Both the position numbers and the translations under genes were made by a program. 16,265 nt of DNA from Actinomycetota bacterium (GTDB lineage: Bacteria > Actinomycetota > Actinomycetes > Nanopelagicales > Nanopelagicaceae): the NCBI GenBank assembly GCA_009702205.1, contig WLIM01000008.1, positions 1-16,265 on the forward strand, in the 5' to 3' direction. The notes below the pieces were generated by a model. That model ran no database searches. It saw only the letters and a program-made list of their open reading frames with translations, and had not been told where the DNA came from. Positions 1 to 7,103 of the stretch are shown here, piece by piece. Each line of letters starts with the position of its first letter. Positions within the stretch are counted from its first letter, which is position 1.

Positions 1-593
1 CCCCAAGTTGCGGCCAAGGCTTTAGTTTCTGGGTGTACAAAATGTTCATCAGTAAATGCTCGACTCGATTGCAGCAACATTCGAATCAGATCAAATAATC
101 CTTCGGTTCCAATCGCGCGCCAGGTTTTATATAAAGATTTTGCTGCAGCAAATGATGGAAGTTCAGTTCCCAATATTGGAAATAGGTGTGGCGCGAGTGC
201 GCCAAGCTTTGTTGTTAGCGCCTTCCAGGATTCAACATCTCCTGGTACCACTCGAGTTAGGGTTGCAATGTTTGCATCGCGGTCCATAACAATCCCAATT
301 GATTTACCATCAGGAAATACCGAACAATAAGGTTTTGCAGATGGAACAAATTCCAGACCATTTCGAATTAAGTCATCTTTCAGGGCAGCCATAACTCCAC
401 CACCAGCGAATAGGCTTAAGTTGGTCGCAAATAAATCATGTTTAAAGCCCGGCAATGTAATTTCTTCGGTTCGAACGGCACCGCCAAAAGCATCGGCACT
501 TTCAAGGACTGTTACCGATTTACCTTTCTTAGCAAGCAAGGCCGCTGCGCTTAATCCATTTATTCCAGAGCCGATAATCACGATTTTAGACAT
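1..593 (-). CDS. Phytoene-dehydrogenase-like FAD/NAD(P) oxidoreductase, C-terminal part missing
   Basis: The reading frame starts with ATG at 593 and runs off the left edge after 197 codons, so only the N-terminal part is visible. It opens with MSKIVIIGSGINGLSAA, a Rossmann dinucleotide-binding loop (GSGINGLS, about residues 8-15), followed by an acidic residue at the end of the second strand (VLES) and the GGA-x-RT segment typical of the CrtI/PYROXD2-like flavoprotein family. Family members are usually 500-550 residues long and oxidise or isomerise lipophilic or cyclic substrates with FAD. The substrate cannot be read from sequence. It is clearly paralogous to the divergent gene at 650: both share GSGIN, the GGA motif, an LPG(F/Y)xH(D/E)L segment and an LKD(D/E)L segment. 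The two genes are separated by a 56-base divergent promoter region. Confidence 0.85.
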   Translation of the reverse strand, partial: MSKIVIIGSGINGLSAAALLAKKGKSVTVLESADAFGGAVRTEEITLPGFKHDLFATNLSLFAGGGVMAALKDDLIRNGLEFVPSAKPYCSVFPDGKSIGIVMDRDANIATLTRVVPGDVESWKALTTKLGALAPHLFPILGTELPSFAAAKSLYKTWRAIGTEGLFDLIRMLLQSSRAFTDEHFVHPETKALAATW

Positions 594-611
594 AAGCGAT
601 CTTCTCACGAT

Positions 612-630
612 TATTGACGGTCGGACAATA
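612..630. promoter_or_regulatory. Imperfect palindrome, candidate operator (site 1)
   Basis: TATTGACGGTCGGACAATA forms 7-base arms (TATTGAC / GACAATA) with one mismatch, centred between the two divergent flavoprotein genes. Its left half, TTGACGGTCG, is identical to ten bases of the reverse complement of the palindrome at 3171-3184, and it resembles the one at 9535-9548. It overlaps the proposed -35 box of the gene at 650, a position suited to repression. No regulator gene is in the window to pair it with. Confidence 0.45.
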
Positions 631-649
631 CCCGCAATAGATTTCGGTC
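614..649 (+). promoter_or_regulatory. Candidate promoter for the flavoprotein gene at 650 (leaderless)
   Basis: TTGACG (614-619) and TAGATT (638-643) are separated by 18 bases, and TAGATT lies 6 bases before the ATG at 650. Transcription would therefore begin at or next to the start codon, giving a leaderless mRNA, which is common in actinobacteria. No convincing Shine-Dalgarno sequence precedes this ATG, which agrees with that reading. Confidence 0.45.
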
Positions 650-2248
650 ATGACTACAGAACAAAAATTTGATGCAATCATCGTGGGCAGCGGTATCAAT
701 GCTCTTGTTGCGGGCGCAGTCCTAAGTAAATCTGGCTGGAAAGTTTTACTCTGCGAACGAAATGAAACTGCTGGTGGTGCAATCAAGACAGTACAAGCAA
801 CTCTTCCCGGTTATACCCACGAATTGCTTTCAAGTTGGCACCCACTTTTTGTTGGCGGTCCTGCATATGCCGAGTTGAAAGATGAATTAGATAAACGAGG
901 TTTGGTTTATAAGAACACAGAACTTCCAACCGGAGTTGTTTGTAGTGATGGAACTGCGATCCTTTCGACTAATCCAGAAATAACTGGCGCAGAGTTTGCG
1001 CGAATTGGTGATGCTGATTCTTGGTCACAAATGATGGCTGAGTTCACTCCCAAATTAGATTTGGCATTTGGATTACTTGGCGCAGATCTATGGCGCAAGT
1101 CTTCGCTGAAATTAGCACAAAGCGCACGCAAGCGCTTTGGCAATCGAGGTCTTGTTGCAACCGGCGCTGAACTTCTTGAACCTGCCGCACCTTGGTTAGA
1201 TCGTCAATTTAAATCACCGGTGAGTAAAGCTTTGTTAGCGCCGTGGGCACTTCACAACGGACTTGGTCCAGATGATGCGAGCAGCGCATTCATTACCAAA
1301 GTTATTTCCGCGGCTGTTGCATTTGGTGGAATGCCTGTACCTGTTGGCGGCGGTATTAAATTAGTAGAAGCTTTAACATCAATAATCACCGATGCCGGCG
1401 GCCAGCTACTTACAAGTGCAGATGTCACAAAAGTTATTGTTGAAAATAAGCGCGCAGTCGGCGTGAAGCTTGCAGATGGCAGAACTTTCGCAGCTGCAAA
1501 AGCGGTAATAGCATCAACAACACCTCAAGGGCTTTATCAAAATCTCTTAGCTGGCGAAGAGATTCCTGCCGAGATAAAAACATCAGCAGATAACTTTCGA
1601 TATGGTCGTGCCGCTATTCAGATCCATCTAGCACTTAGCGAGCCTCCAGTTTGGAAGAGCGATGCCCGGATGAAAGATGTTGCAATTGTTCACGTTCTTG
1701 ACGGGATGAATTCGCTCTCAGAGTCGGTGAACGCTTCCAATCGTGGATATCTACCTGCACGACCAACAATTGTTGTAGGTCAACCATGTGCAGTAGATCC
1801 ATCTCGCGCACCTGCAGGAACTTCAATTATTTGGATACAACTTCAAGAAAATCCTCGAGTTATCAAGGGTGACTTAGCCAATGAAATTAATCCAGGAGAT
1901 GGAAGTTGGAATGAAGAACGCTTGAATGCGTATGCCAATCGCGTACTTGCCCAACTTGGCGAAGAGATTACGAATCTCAAATCTGCAACTGTCGCAAAGA
2001 TAGTTCTTGGACCACGCGAAATTGAAGCGATGAATAAGAACTTAGTTGGTGGTGATCCTTATGCTGGTGATTGCAGAATTGATCAATATGCACCATGGCG
2101 TCCGCTTTCTGCCGCTACTGGCCATCGCACTCCAGTTAAAGACTTATGGCATATCGGAGCATCAACACATCCAGGACCAGGACTTGGTGGCGGCTCTGGA
2201 TTCTTAGTTGCAAAGCGCTTAACAAAGAAGCGCTTTGGTAAGCGCTAA
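650..2248 (+). CDS. Phytoene-dehydrogenase-like FAD/NAD(P) oxidoreductase
   Basis: A complete 532-residue flavoprotein, the usual length for the CrtI/PYROXD2-like family. The N-terminus carries the FAD-binding loop GSGINALVAG (residues 13-22), an acidic strand end (CERNE, E36) and AGGAIKT (41-47). The C-terminus has the second FAD contact region, in which IGASTHPGPG is followed by a Gly-rich GLGGGSGF segment, about 30 residues from the end. No signal peptide or membrane segment is evident, so it is probably cytosolic or loosely membrane-associated. The actual substrate is unknown. Carotenoid desaturation is possible, but no crtB or crtE lies nearby. It is a paralogue of the divergent gene at 593 and ends just before a strong terminator, which separates it from the catabolic genes to the right. 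I would not assign it to the aromatic pathway on present evidence. Confidence 0.88.
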   Translation: MTTEQKFDAIIVGSGINALVAGAVLSKSGWKVLLCERNETAGGAIKTVQATLPGYTHELLSSWHPLFVGGPAYAELKDELDKRGLVYKNTELPTGVVCSDGTAILSTNPEITGAEFARIGDADSWSQMMAEFTPKLDLAFGLLGADLWRKSSLKLAQSARKRFGNRGLVATGAELLEPAAPWLDRQFKSPVSKALLAPWALHNGLGPDDASSAFITKVISAAVAFGGMPVPVGGGIKLVEALTSIITDAGGQLLTSADVTKVIVENKRAVGVKLADGRTFAAAKAVIASTTPQGLYQNLLAGEEIPAEIKTSADNFRYGRAAIQIHLALSEPPVWKSDARMKDVAIVHVLDGMNSLSESVNASNRGYLPARPTIVVGQPCAVDPSRAPAGTSIIWIQLQENPRVIKGDLANEINPGDGSWNEERLNAYANRVLAQLGEEITNLKSATVAKIVLGPREIEAMNKNLVGGDPYAGDCRIDQYAPWRPLSAATGHRTPVKDLWHIGASTHPGPGLGGGSGFLVAKRLTKKRFGKR

Positions 2249-2257
2249 AAAATTAAT

Positions 2258-2290
2258 AAAAAAAGCCCGCCAATAACTGGCGGGCTTTTT
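2258..2290. terminator. Bidirectional rho-independent terminator
   Basis: A perfect 8-bp GC-rich stem (GCCCGCCA at 2265-2272, TGGCGGGC at 2278-2285) with a 5-base loop is flanked by an A-run (2258-2264) on the left and a T-run (2286-2290) on the right. It can therefore stop transcription from both converging genes, the flavoprotein ending at 2248 and the cyclase-family hydrolase ending at 2303. Confidence 0.95.
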
Positions 2291-2302
2291 AATTTCTACT
2301 TC

Positions 2303-3076
2303 TTACTTAGATACCAACGCAAACACGCGAGTTGGTGAACCTGAACCGCCAACAATCTTTAGTGGTGCAGCAATAACAATTGCACCAGTTGTAGGCAACT
2401 TATCTAGGTTGCGAAGTTGTGTTAGACCGTACTTGTTATTTCCAAGTAGGTAGTTATGGCAAGGGAATGGAACTTCCATTCCAAATGCTCCACCTGCGTC
2501 GATACCAACAGTTTCAACTCCTAATCCAAGAATGTCGCGCTTTGTTGCAAGAAATTCTGCGCAAGCTGGTGGAAGACCTGGGGTATGAGGACCATTTTCA
2601 TCAGCATTAGCAAAAGCTTTTGGATCATCACCAAATTTTGACCAACCAGTGCGGAATAGAACCCATGCACCCTTTGGAATTGGTCCGTTAGCTTTTTCCC
2701 AAGCTTCGATATGTGAAACTTCAAGAAGGAAATCTGGATTAGCGGCAGCTTCCTTAACGAAATCTAGAACTACTGCTGGCCCAACTAAACGTTGTGGTGG
2801 AATTGATGCAACATCGTCGCCATCTTTTCCAGTGATCCAGTGGTTAGGAGCATCTAAGTGTGTTCCAGTGTGTTCACCGGTGTGGAAGTTATTCCAATAC
2901 CAAGCTGGACCGCGATCGTCATACTTAGAAATTTCTTCTAATTGAAATGGCGCAGTCTGACCAAATGGTTCTGGAAGAACAAGTATTGGTGTGTTCGAAT
3001 GCAGAGGTGCGGTTAGGTCTAAGACCTGGACTGCTCCTGATGCAAGATCATTTGCTAGGGCATTTAGGTTTGCCAT
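2303..3076 (-). CDS. Cyclase-family metal-dependent hydrolase (kynurenine formamidase / isatin hydrolase type)
   Basis: The product is 257 residues long. The family's metal-site motif is intact: H69-T-G-T-H73-L-D75-A-P-N-H79, the HxGTHxDxPxH signature shared by bacterial kynurenine formamidase (KynB) and isatin hydrolase. KynB proteins are nearer 210 residues and isatin hydrolases nearer 260, so length fits the latter slightly better. Both activities hydrolyse an amide next to an ortho-substituted aniline: N-formylkynurenine to kynurenine, or isatin to isatinate. I chose the ATG at 3076 because GAAGGAG lies just upstream at good spacing and the downstream protein matches the family start; the in-frame TTG at 3184 would add 36 residues of unlike sequence. 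Divergent from iorAB, with a dioxygenase of the tryptophan-2,3-dioxygenase family in the same locus, it probably deformylates an N-formyl-2-aminobenzoyl compound. This role is inferred. Confidence 0.85.
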   Translation of the reverse strand: MANLNALANDLASGAVQVLDLTAPLHSNTPILVLPEPFGQTAPFQLEEISKYDDRGPAWYWNNFHTGEHTGTHLDAPNHWITGKDGDDVASIPPQRLVGPAVVLDFVKEAAANPDFLLEVSHIEAWEKANGPIPKGAWVLFRTGWSKFGDDPKAFANADENGPHTPGLPPACAEFLATKRDILGLGVETVGIDAGGAFGMEVPFPCHNYLLGNNKYGLTQLRNLDKLPTTGAIVIAAPLKIVGGSGSPTRVFALVSK

Positions 3077-3170
3077 ATTTGTGCTCCTTCTTGTTATCGG
3101 TTTTAAAGCCTTCCGCGCTTTCGCTTCGCAGGGGATTGAGATTAGCCTTGAGTTGGCCGTATTTCTAGGT

Positions 3171-3184
3171 TTGACGACCGTCAA
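3171..3184. promoter_or_regulatory. Palindrome, candidate operator (site 2)
   Basis: TTGACGACCGTCAA has perfect 6-base arms (TTGACG / CGTCAA) around a 2-base centre. It lies in the 264-base divergent region between the cyclase-family hydrolase (starting at 3076) and iorA (starting at 3341). Related palindromes occur at 612-630 and 9535-9548. On the minus strand TTGACG could also serve as a -35 box for the hydrolase, although no good -10 follows at 17 bases. Confidence 0.5.
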
Positions 3185-3289
3185 TTTTGCCCAAGAGCCT
3201 TCAAAGCTTTGTCATTTAGCACACACTTTAAGTCGCCCAAATCTCCTAGACAGGGCACACTGCGCGTGCGACGATTACCGAGTATTTTT

Positions 3290-3320
3290 TGCCCCTCTGG
3301 TGGAAACCAAAGAGGTGGCA
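3290..3320 (+). promoter_or_regulatory. Stem-loop in the iorA leader
   Basis: Bases 3290-3298 pair with 3311-3320 (one bulged T at 3316), and an inner GGT/ACC stem (3299-3301 with 3306-3308) closes a GGAA tetraloop. That gives 12 base pairs in all, 20 bases before the iorA start and just upstream of its ribosome-binding site. It is preceded, not followed, by a T-run, so it is not an ordinary terminator. It might stabilise the mRNA or take part in translational control. No known riboswitch class is recognised. Confidence 0.4.
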
Positions 3321-3340
3321 CTGAATTTAAAGGGAGAGAA

Positions 3341-5506
3341 ATGGCCGAACGTTCGTTTGCTACTGAAGTTGGAAAACTTCGCGCTGGCGAGGGTGAAGAA
3401 TTTTTTGGCGAAGGAATCCTTGCTGTAACCAAGGCGCTTTTGCAATCCGGTGTGGCATATGTTGGTGGATATCAAGGTGCGCCAATTTCACACTTAATGG
3501 ATGTGCTTGGCGATGCTAAAGAAATTTTGGATGAACTTGGAGTTCATTTTGAAAACAGCGCATCCGAAGCAACTGCAGCAGCATCACTTGCCGCATCTGT
3601 TTACTATCCATTGCGCGGTGCTATTACTTTTAAATCAACAGTAGGAACAAATGTGGCTTCAGATGCGCTCGCAAATCTTGCATCAGGTGGAGTTACTGGT
3701 GGCGCACTAATTATTGTTGGCGAAGATTACGGCGAAGGTTCTTCAATTATGCAGGAGCGTTCTCATGCTTTTGCAATGAAATCTCAAATTTGGTTATTGG
3801 ATCCAAGGCCAAACCTAACTGCAATCGTTGATTCAGTAGATGTTGGTTTCCGACTTTCAGAAGCAAGTAACTCTCCAGTGATGCTTCAACTGCGTCTTCG
3901 TTCTTGCCACCTACATGGTCGCTTCATTGCGAAAGACAATGTGAAACCAGAATTCACACTTCGCGATGCGATGGAAAATCCAATTCGCGATACAAATCGA
4001 ATTGTTCTTCCACCAGCAAGCTTTATGCACGAACAAGAGAAGATTACAAAGCGTTGGCCGGCAGCCGTCAAGTTCATAAAAGATAATAAAATCAATGAAT
4101 TCTTTGCTGATGGAACTCAAGACTTTGGAATTGTTATGCAAGGCGGTTTGTACAACACTGTAATCCGCTCACTTCAACTTCTCGGGCTTTCTGATGTTTA
4201 TGGAAATAGCAAGATTCCGCTTTATATTCTCAACGTCACATACCCAATAATTGATGATGAAGTTGTTGAATTTGCTAAGAATAAGAAGGGCATTCTTCTA
4301 GTTGAAGAAGGTCAACCTGACTACATCGAGCAGAATATAAATGCTGTACTACGTCGCGCTGGTGTTCATACCGCGCTGCACGGTAAGGATCTCTTGCCAG
4401 TAGCCGGTGAATACACACCTGCCTCTGTCACAAAAGGAATTCTTGATTTTGTTAAGAAGTTTGGTCCGCAATTGCTTGATGAAACAAATTTGCCAGCAAT
4501 TGTTAGACCAGATGGGGATAAGCCAAACTCGATTAAGTCAGTAGCACCAACTGAACAAATTCATGGCCGACCACCATCATTCTGTACCGGATGTCCAGAG
4601 CGCCCAATCTTTACTGCTTTGAAATTAGCGGAGAAAGAAACTGGAAAGCATCACATCTCTGCCGATATTGGTTGCCATCTATTTTCAATTTTGCCGCCAT
4701 TTAATATCGGTGCAACGACAATGGGTTATGGACTTGGAGTTGCAGGTGCATCAGCTCTACACGATTTAGATAGCGATAAACGAACCATCAGCTTTATGGG
4801 TGATGGTGGTTTTTGGCACAATGGTTTAACAAGCGGAATTGGTAACGCAGTATTTAATAAGAGTGATGGCGTCGTAGTTGTTGTCGATAATGCCTATAGC
4901 GCAGCAACCGGAGGACAAGATGTTCTCTCGTCGCAAGCAGCAAATGAAATTAGATCAACCAAGCATCCAATCGAACGCGCAGTGCGTGGAATTGGCGTTG
5001 AATGGGCAAAAACAGTTTCAAATACTTTCAAAGTAAGTGAAATGAAGAAAGTATTTAAGGATGCGCTAACTACAAAAGAACTTGGGCCAAAAGTTATTGT
5101 TGCCCAGAGCGAATGCACGCTTAACCGCACACGTCGTGAACGTCCAGCAATGGCAAAGCGAATTAAAGAAGGCAAGCGCGTAGTACGTGAACGATTTGGT
5201 GTAGATCCAGATACTTGCACTGGTGATCACTCTTGCATTCGTTTAAATGGCTGCCCATCTCTAACAATTAAGTCGAATCCAGACCCAATGCGCAAAGATC
5301 CAGTGGCAACAGTTCTAAATACTTGCGTAGGTTGTGGACTTTGTGGCGAAGCAGCACATGCAGCAGTTCTCTGCCCTTCCTTCTATAAAACATCAATAAT
5401 TAGCAATCCAACCCTTTGGGATCGCACAAAACTTCGGATGCGTAATTTAATTATTGGTGCACTTCAAAATGGAATTGAACGTCGCTTAGCAGGAATCAAT
5501 GCCTAA
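3341..5506 (+). CDS. iorA: Indolepyruvate:ferredoxin oxidoreductase, alpha subunit
   Basis: A 721-residue thiamine-diphosphate enzyme subunit. With IorB it decarboxylates an arylpyruvate (indolepyruvate in characterised members) to the aryl-acetyl-CoA plus CO2, reducing ferredoxin. The N-terminal pyrimidine-binding part starts with GEGILAVTKALL and GGYQGAPISHLMD. The thiamine pyrophosphate motif is GDG (487-489), closed by DN at 516-517. The C-terminus is a ferredoxin-like domain with C626, C632, C638-P, then C662-x2-C665-x2-C668 and C678-P. The first cysteine group has x5 spacings instead of the classical CxxCxxC, and only seven cysteines are present. The start is the ATG at 3341, preceded by AAAGGGAGAG; the in-frame TTG at 3209 would add 44 non-homologous residues. 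iorB overlaps its 3' end by 8 bases. Phenylpyruvate or 4-hydroxyphenylpyruvate are possible alternative substrates. Confidence 0.93.
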   Translation: MAERSFATEVGKLRAGEGEEFFGEGILAVTKALLQSGVAYVGGYQGAPISHLMDVLGDAKEILDELGVHFENSASEATAAASLAASVYYPLRGAITFKSTVGTNVASDALANLASGGVTGGALIIVGEDYGEGSSIMQERSHAFAMKSQIWLLDPRPNLTAIVDSVDVGFRLSEASNSPVMLQLRLRSCHLHGRFIAKDNVKPEFTLRDAMENPIRDTNRIVLPPASFMHEQEKITKRWPAAVKFIKDNKINEFFADGTQDFGIVMQGGLYNTVIRSLQLLGLSDVYGNSKIPLYILNVTYPIIDDEVVEFAKNKKGILLVEEGQPDYIEQNINAVLRRAGVHTALHGKDLLPVAGEYTPASVTKGILDFVKKFGPQLLDETNLPAIVRPDGDKPNSIKSVAPTEQIHGRPPSFCTGCPERPIFTALKLAEKETGKHHISADIGCHLFSILPPFNIGATTMGYGLGVAGASALHDLDSDKRTISFMGDGGFWHNGLTSGIGNAVFNKSDGVVVVVDNAYSAATGGQDVLSSQAANEIRSTKHPIERAVRGIGVEWAKTVSNTFKVSEMKKVFKDALTTKELGPKVIVAQSECTLNRTRRERPAMAKRIKEGKRVVRERFGVDPDTCTGDHSCIRLNGCPSLTIKSNPDPMRKDPVATVLNTCVGCGLCGEAAHAAVLCPSFYKTSIISNPTLWDRTKLRMRNLIIGALQNGIERRLAGINA

Positions 5507-7091
5507 TTTAAATACCCCGCACAACCGCCCCATAACGCTTGCACTTCTTGCAATGGGTGGCGAAGGCGGCGGCGTCCTTGCTGACTGGGCAATTGATATG
5601 GCAGAACACAATGGATTCTTTGCGCAGACAACTTCAGTTCCAGGCGTTGCGCAACGTACCGGAACAACGGTTTATTACTTGGAATTCTTCCCAGATGATG
5701 GGGCTGGAAAACCAGGAGTACACGAGCCAGTACTGAGCACCATGGCAACACCAGGTGAAGTAGATATTGTGGTTGCTTCTGAATTAATGGAAGCCGGTCG
5801 TGCAATCTTTAGAGGTTTTGTTACATCAGATATCACAACATTTATTACCTCAACACATCGCGTTTACTCAATGACAGAGCGAACCTCAATGGGTGATGGA
5901 CGTGTTGATTCTGAAGAAATTTTGAAATCTGCACAAGCTGCTGCAAAGAAATTCATTGCCGCCGACTTTGCAAAAGTTGCCGAAGAATCTGGCAGCGTAA
6001 TTTCAGCAGCGCTCTTCGGTGCGATTGCTGGTAGTGGGGCACTTCCATTTACTAAAGAACAATTCATAGCAGCAATCGAACGTGGTGGAGTTGGAGTTAA
6101 AACCTCTGTTGCAGCATTTGATAGAAGTTATGAGATTGCCAAGCAGGCCGTCACAGAATTAGATAAACCAAAGTCTGCAGGAGTTCCAATTCAAATTGGA
6201 AAGCGACCACTTGAAGAAGGCGAATTAACTCCAGATGCAGAGCTTGCAATAATTAATGATCCTGCTTCAATCGTTGGTACAAAGTTAAAAACTCACGCAG
6301 CAACTGTTAAAGCAGATTTCCCAGAATCCACTCGTGTAATGGCTGTTAATGGCGTTAAACGTACGGCGGATTATCAAAATATTGCCTATGCCGATCGCTA
6401 CCTAGCAAGACTCTCGGCCATTCGAAACGTTGAAAGTAAGTATGGAAATGGCACAGGACGTTTATTAAATGAGTGCGCTAGATACACAGCACTTTGGATG
6501 ACATACGAAGACACAATTCGAGTCGCAGATTTAAAAACTCGCCGCTCAAGGTTTGAGAGAGTAAGTGCTGAAGCTCGAATTGGAAACGAACAAATAATGG
6601 AAGTTAGGGAATACCTGCACCCAATGTCTGAAGAAGTAGCAGACACTCTTCCAACACCTATTGGTAAATGGATTCTTCGCACAAAGCTTGTAACAAATAC
6701 CATTGAAAAATTCAGTGCAGATGGAATTATTCTGAACACTGCCTCGATTCGCGGTTATCTACTTCTATATTTTGTTGCAAGATTGAAACCTATTCGCCCA
6801 CGGTCATTACGTTTTAATTTAGAACAAGAGCGCATTGATACTTGGCTTTCAAAGATTGAATCTCTAGCCTCGGTAAATTATGACCTTGCTTGCGAAGTTG
6901 CCGAATGTGCAAATGTTATTAAGGGATATGGCGATACGCACCGCAATGGTTGGCGCAATTTCACAGCGATCATGGCAGAGGTTGATAAAGTATCGAATAA
7001 TTCAGATGCGGCATCTCGCATCAAAGAACTCCGTCTCGCCGCACTTGCTGACGAAGACGGAACTAAATTACGTAATTATCTAAACGTTTAA
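5499..7091 (+). CDS. iorB: Indolepyruvate:ferredoxin oxidoreductase, beta subunit (long form)
   Basis: This 530-residue partner of IorA starts at an ATG inside the last codons of iorA, 8 bases of overlap, with AGGA upstream, so the two are translationally coupled. Residues 1-190 are the POR-gamma-type domain: LALLAMGGEGGGVLADW, in which GGEGGG stands where many family members have a GxGGQG loop, followed by TTSVPGVAQRTGTTVYY. Short archaeal IorB subunits are about 200 residues and end there. The extra 300 or so residues match the C-terminal region (the DUF6537-like kind) that is joined to the end of single-chain bacterial indolepyruvate oxidoreductases. The holoenzyme is therefore the bacterial form split into two chains. 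The 3' end overlaps the convergent flavoenzyme gene by 4 bases. Confidence 0.88.
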   Translation: MPNLNTPHNRPITLALLAMGGEGGGVLADWAIDMAEHNGFFAQTTSVPGVAQRTGTTVYYLEFFPDDGAGKPGVHEPVLSTMATPGEVDIVVASELMEAGRAIFRGFVTSDITTFITSTHRVYSMTERTSMGDGRVDSEEILKSAQAAAKKFIAADFAKVAEESGSVISAALFGAIAGSGALPFTKEQFIAAIERGGVGVKTSVAAFDRSYEIAKQAVTELDKPKSAGVPIQIGKRPLEEGELTPDAELAIINDPASIVGTKLKTHAATVKADFPESTRVMAVNGVKRTADYQNIAYADRYLARLSAIRNVESKYGNGTGRLLNECARYTALWMTYEDTIRVADLKTRRSRFERVSAEARIGNEQIMEVREYLHPMSEEVADTLPTPIGKWILRTKLVTNTIEKFSADGIILNTASIRGYLLLYFVARLKPIRPRSLRFNLEQERIDTWLSKIESLASVNYDLACEVAECANVIKGYGDTHRNGWRNFTAIMAEVDKVSNNSDAASRIKELRLAALADEDGTKLRNYLNV

Positions 7092-7103
7092 CTTTCGTTA
7101 AAC
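7086..7103. terminator. Stem-loop at a convergent gene junction
   Basis: GTTTAAC and GTTAAAC form perfect 7-bp arms around a TTTC loop exactly at the overlapping stop codons of iorB (ending at 7091) and the minus-strand flavoenzyme (ending at 7088), followed by TTTT on the plus strand. The stem is AT-rich and hence weak. It may act as a modest bidirectional terminator. Confidence 0.4.

Noticed and set aside
3077..3184. N-terminal extension of the cyclase-family hydrolase to an in-frame TTG at 3184
   Set aside because: A strong GAAGGAG site precedes the ATG at 3076, the extension has no family-like sequence, and a TTG at 3184 would fall inside the candidate operator.
3209..3340. N-terminal extension of iorA to a TTG at 3209
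   Set aside because: The 44 extra residues are unlike any IorA start, and AAAGGGAGAG directly before the ATG at 3341 fixes the start.
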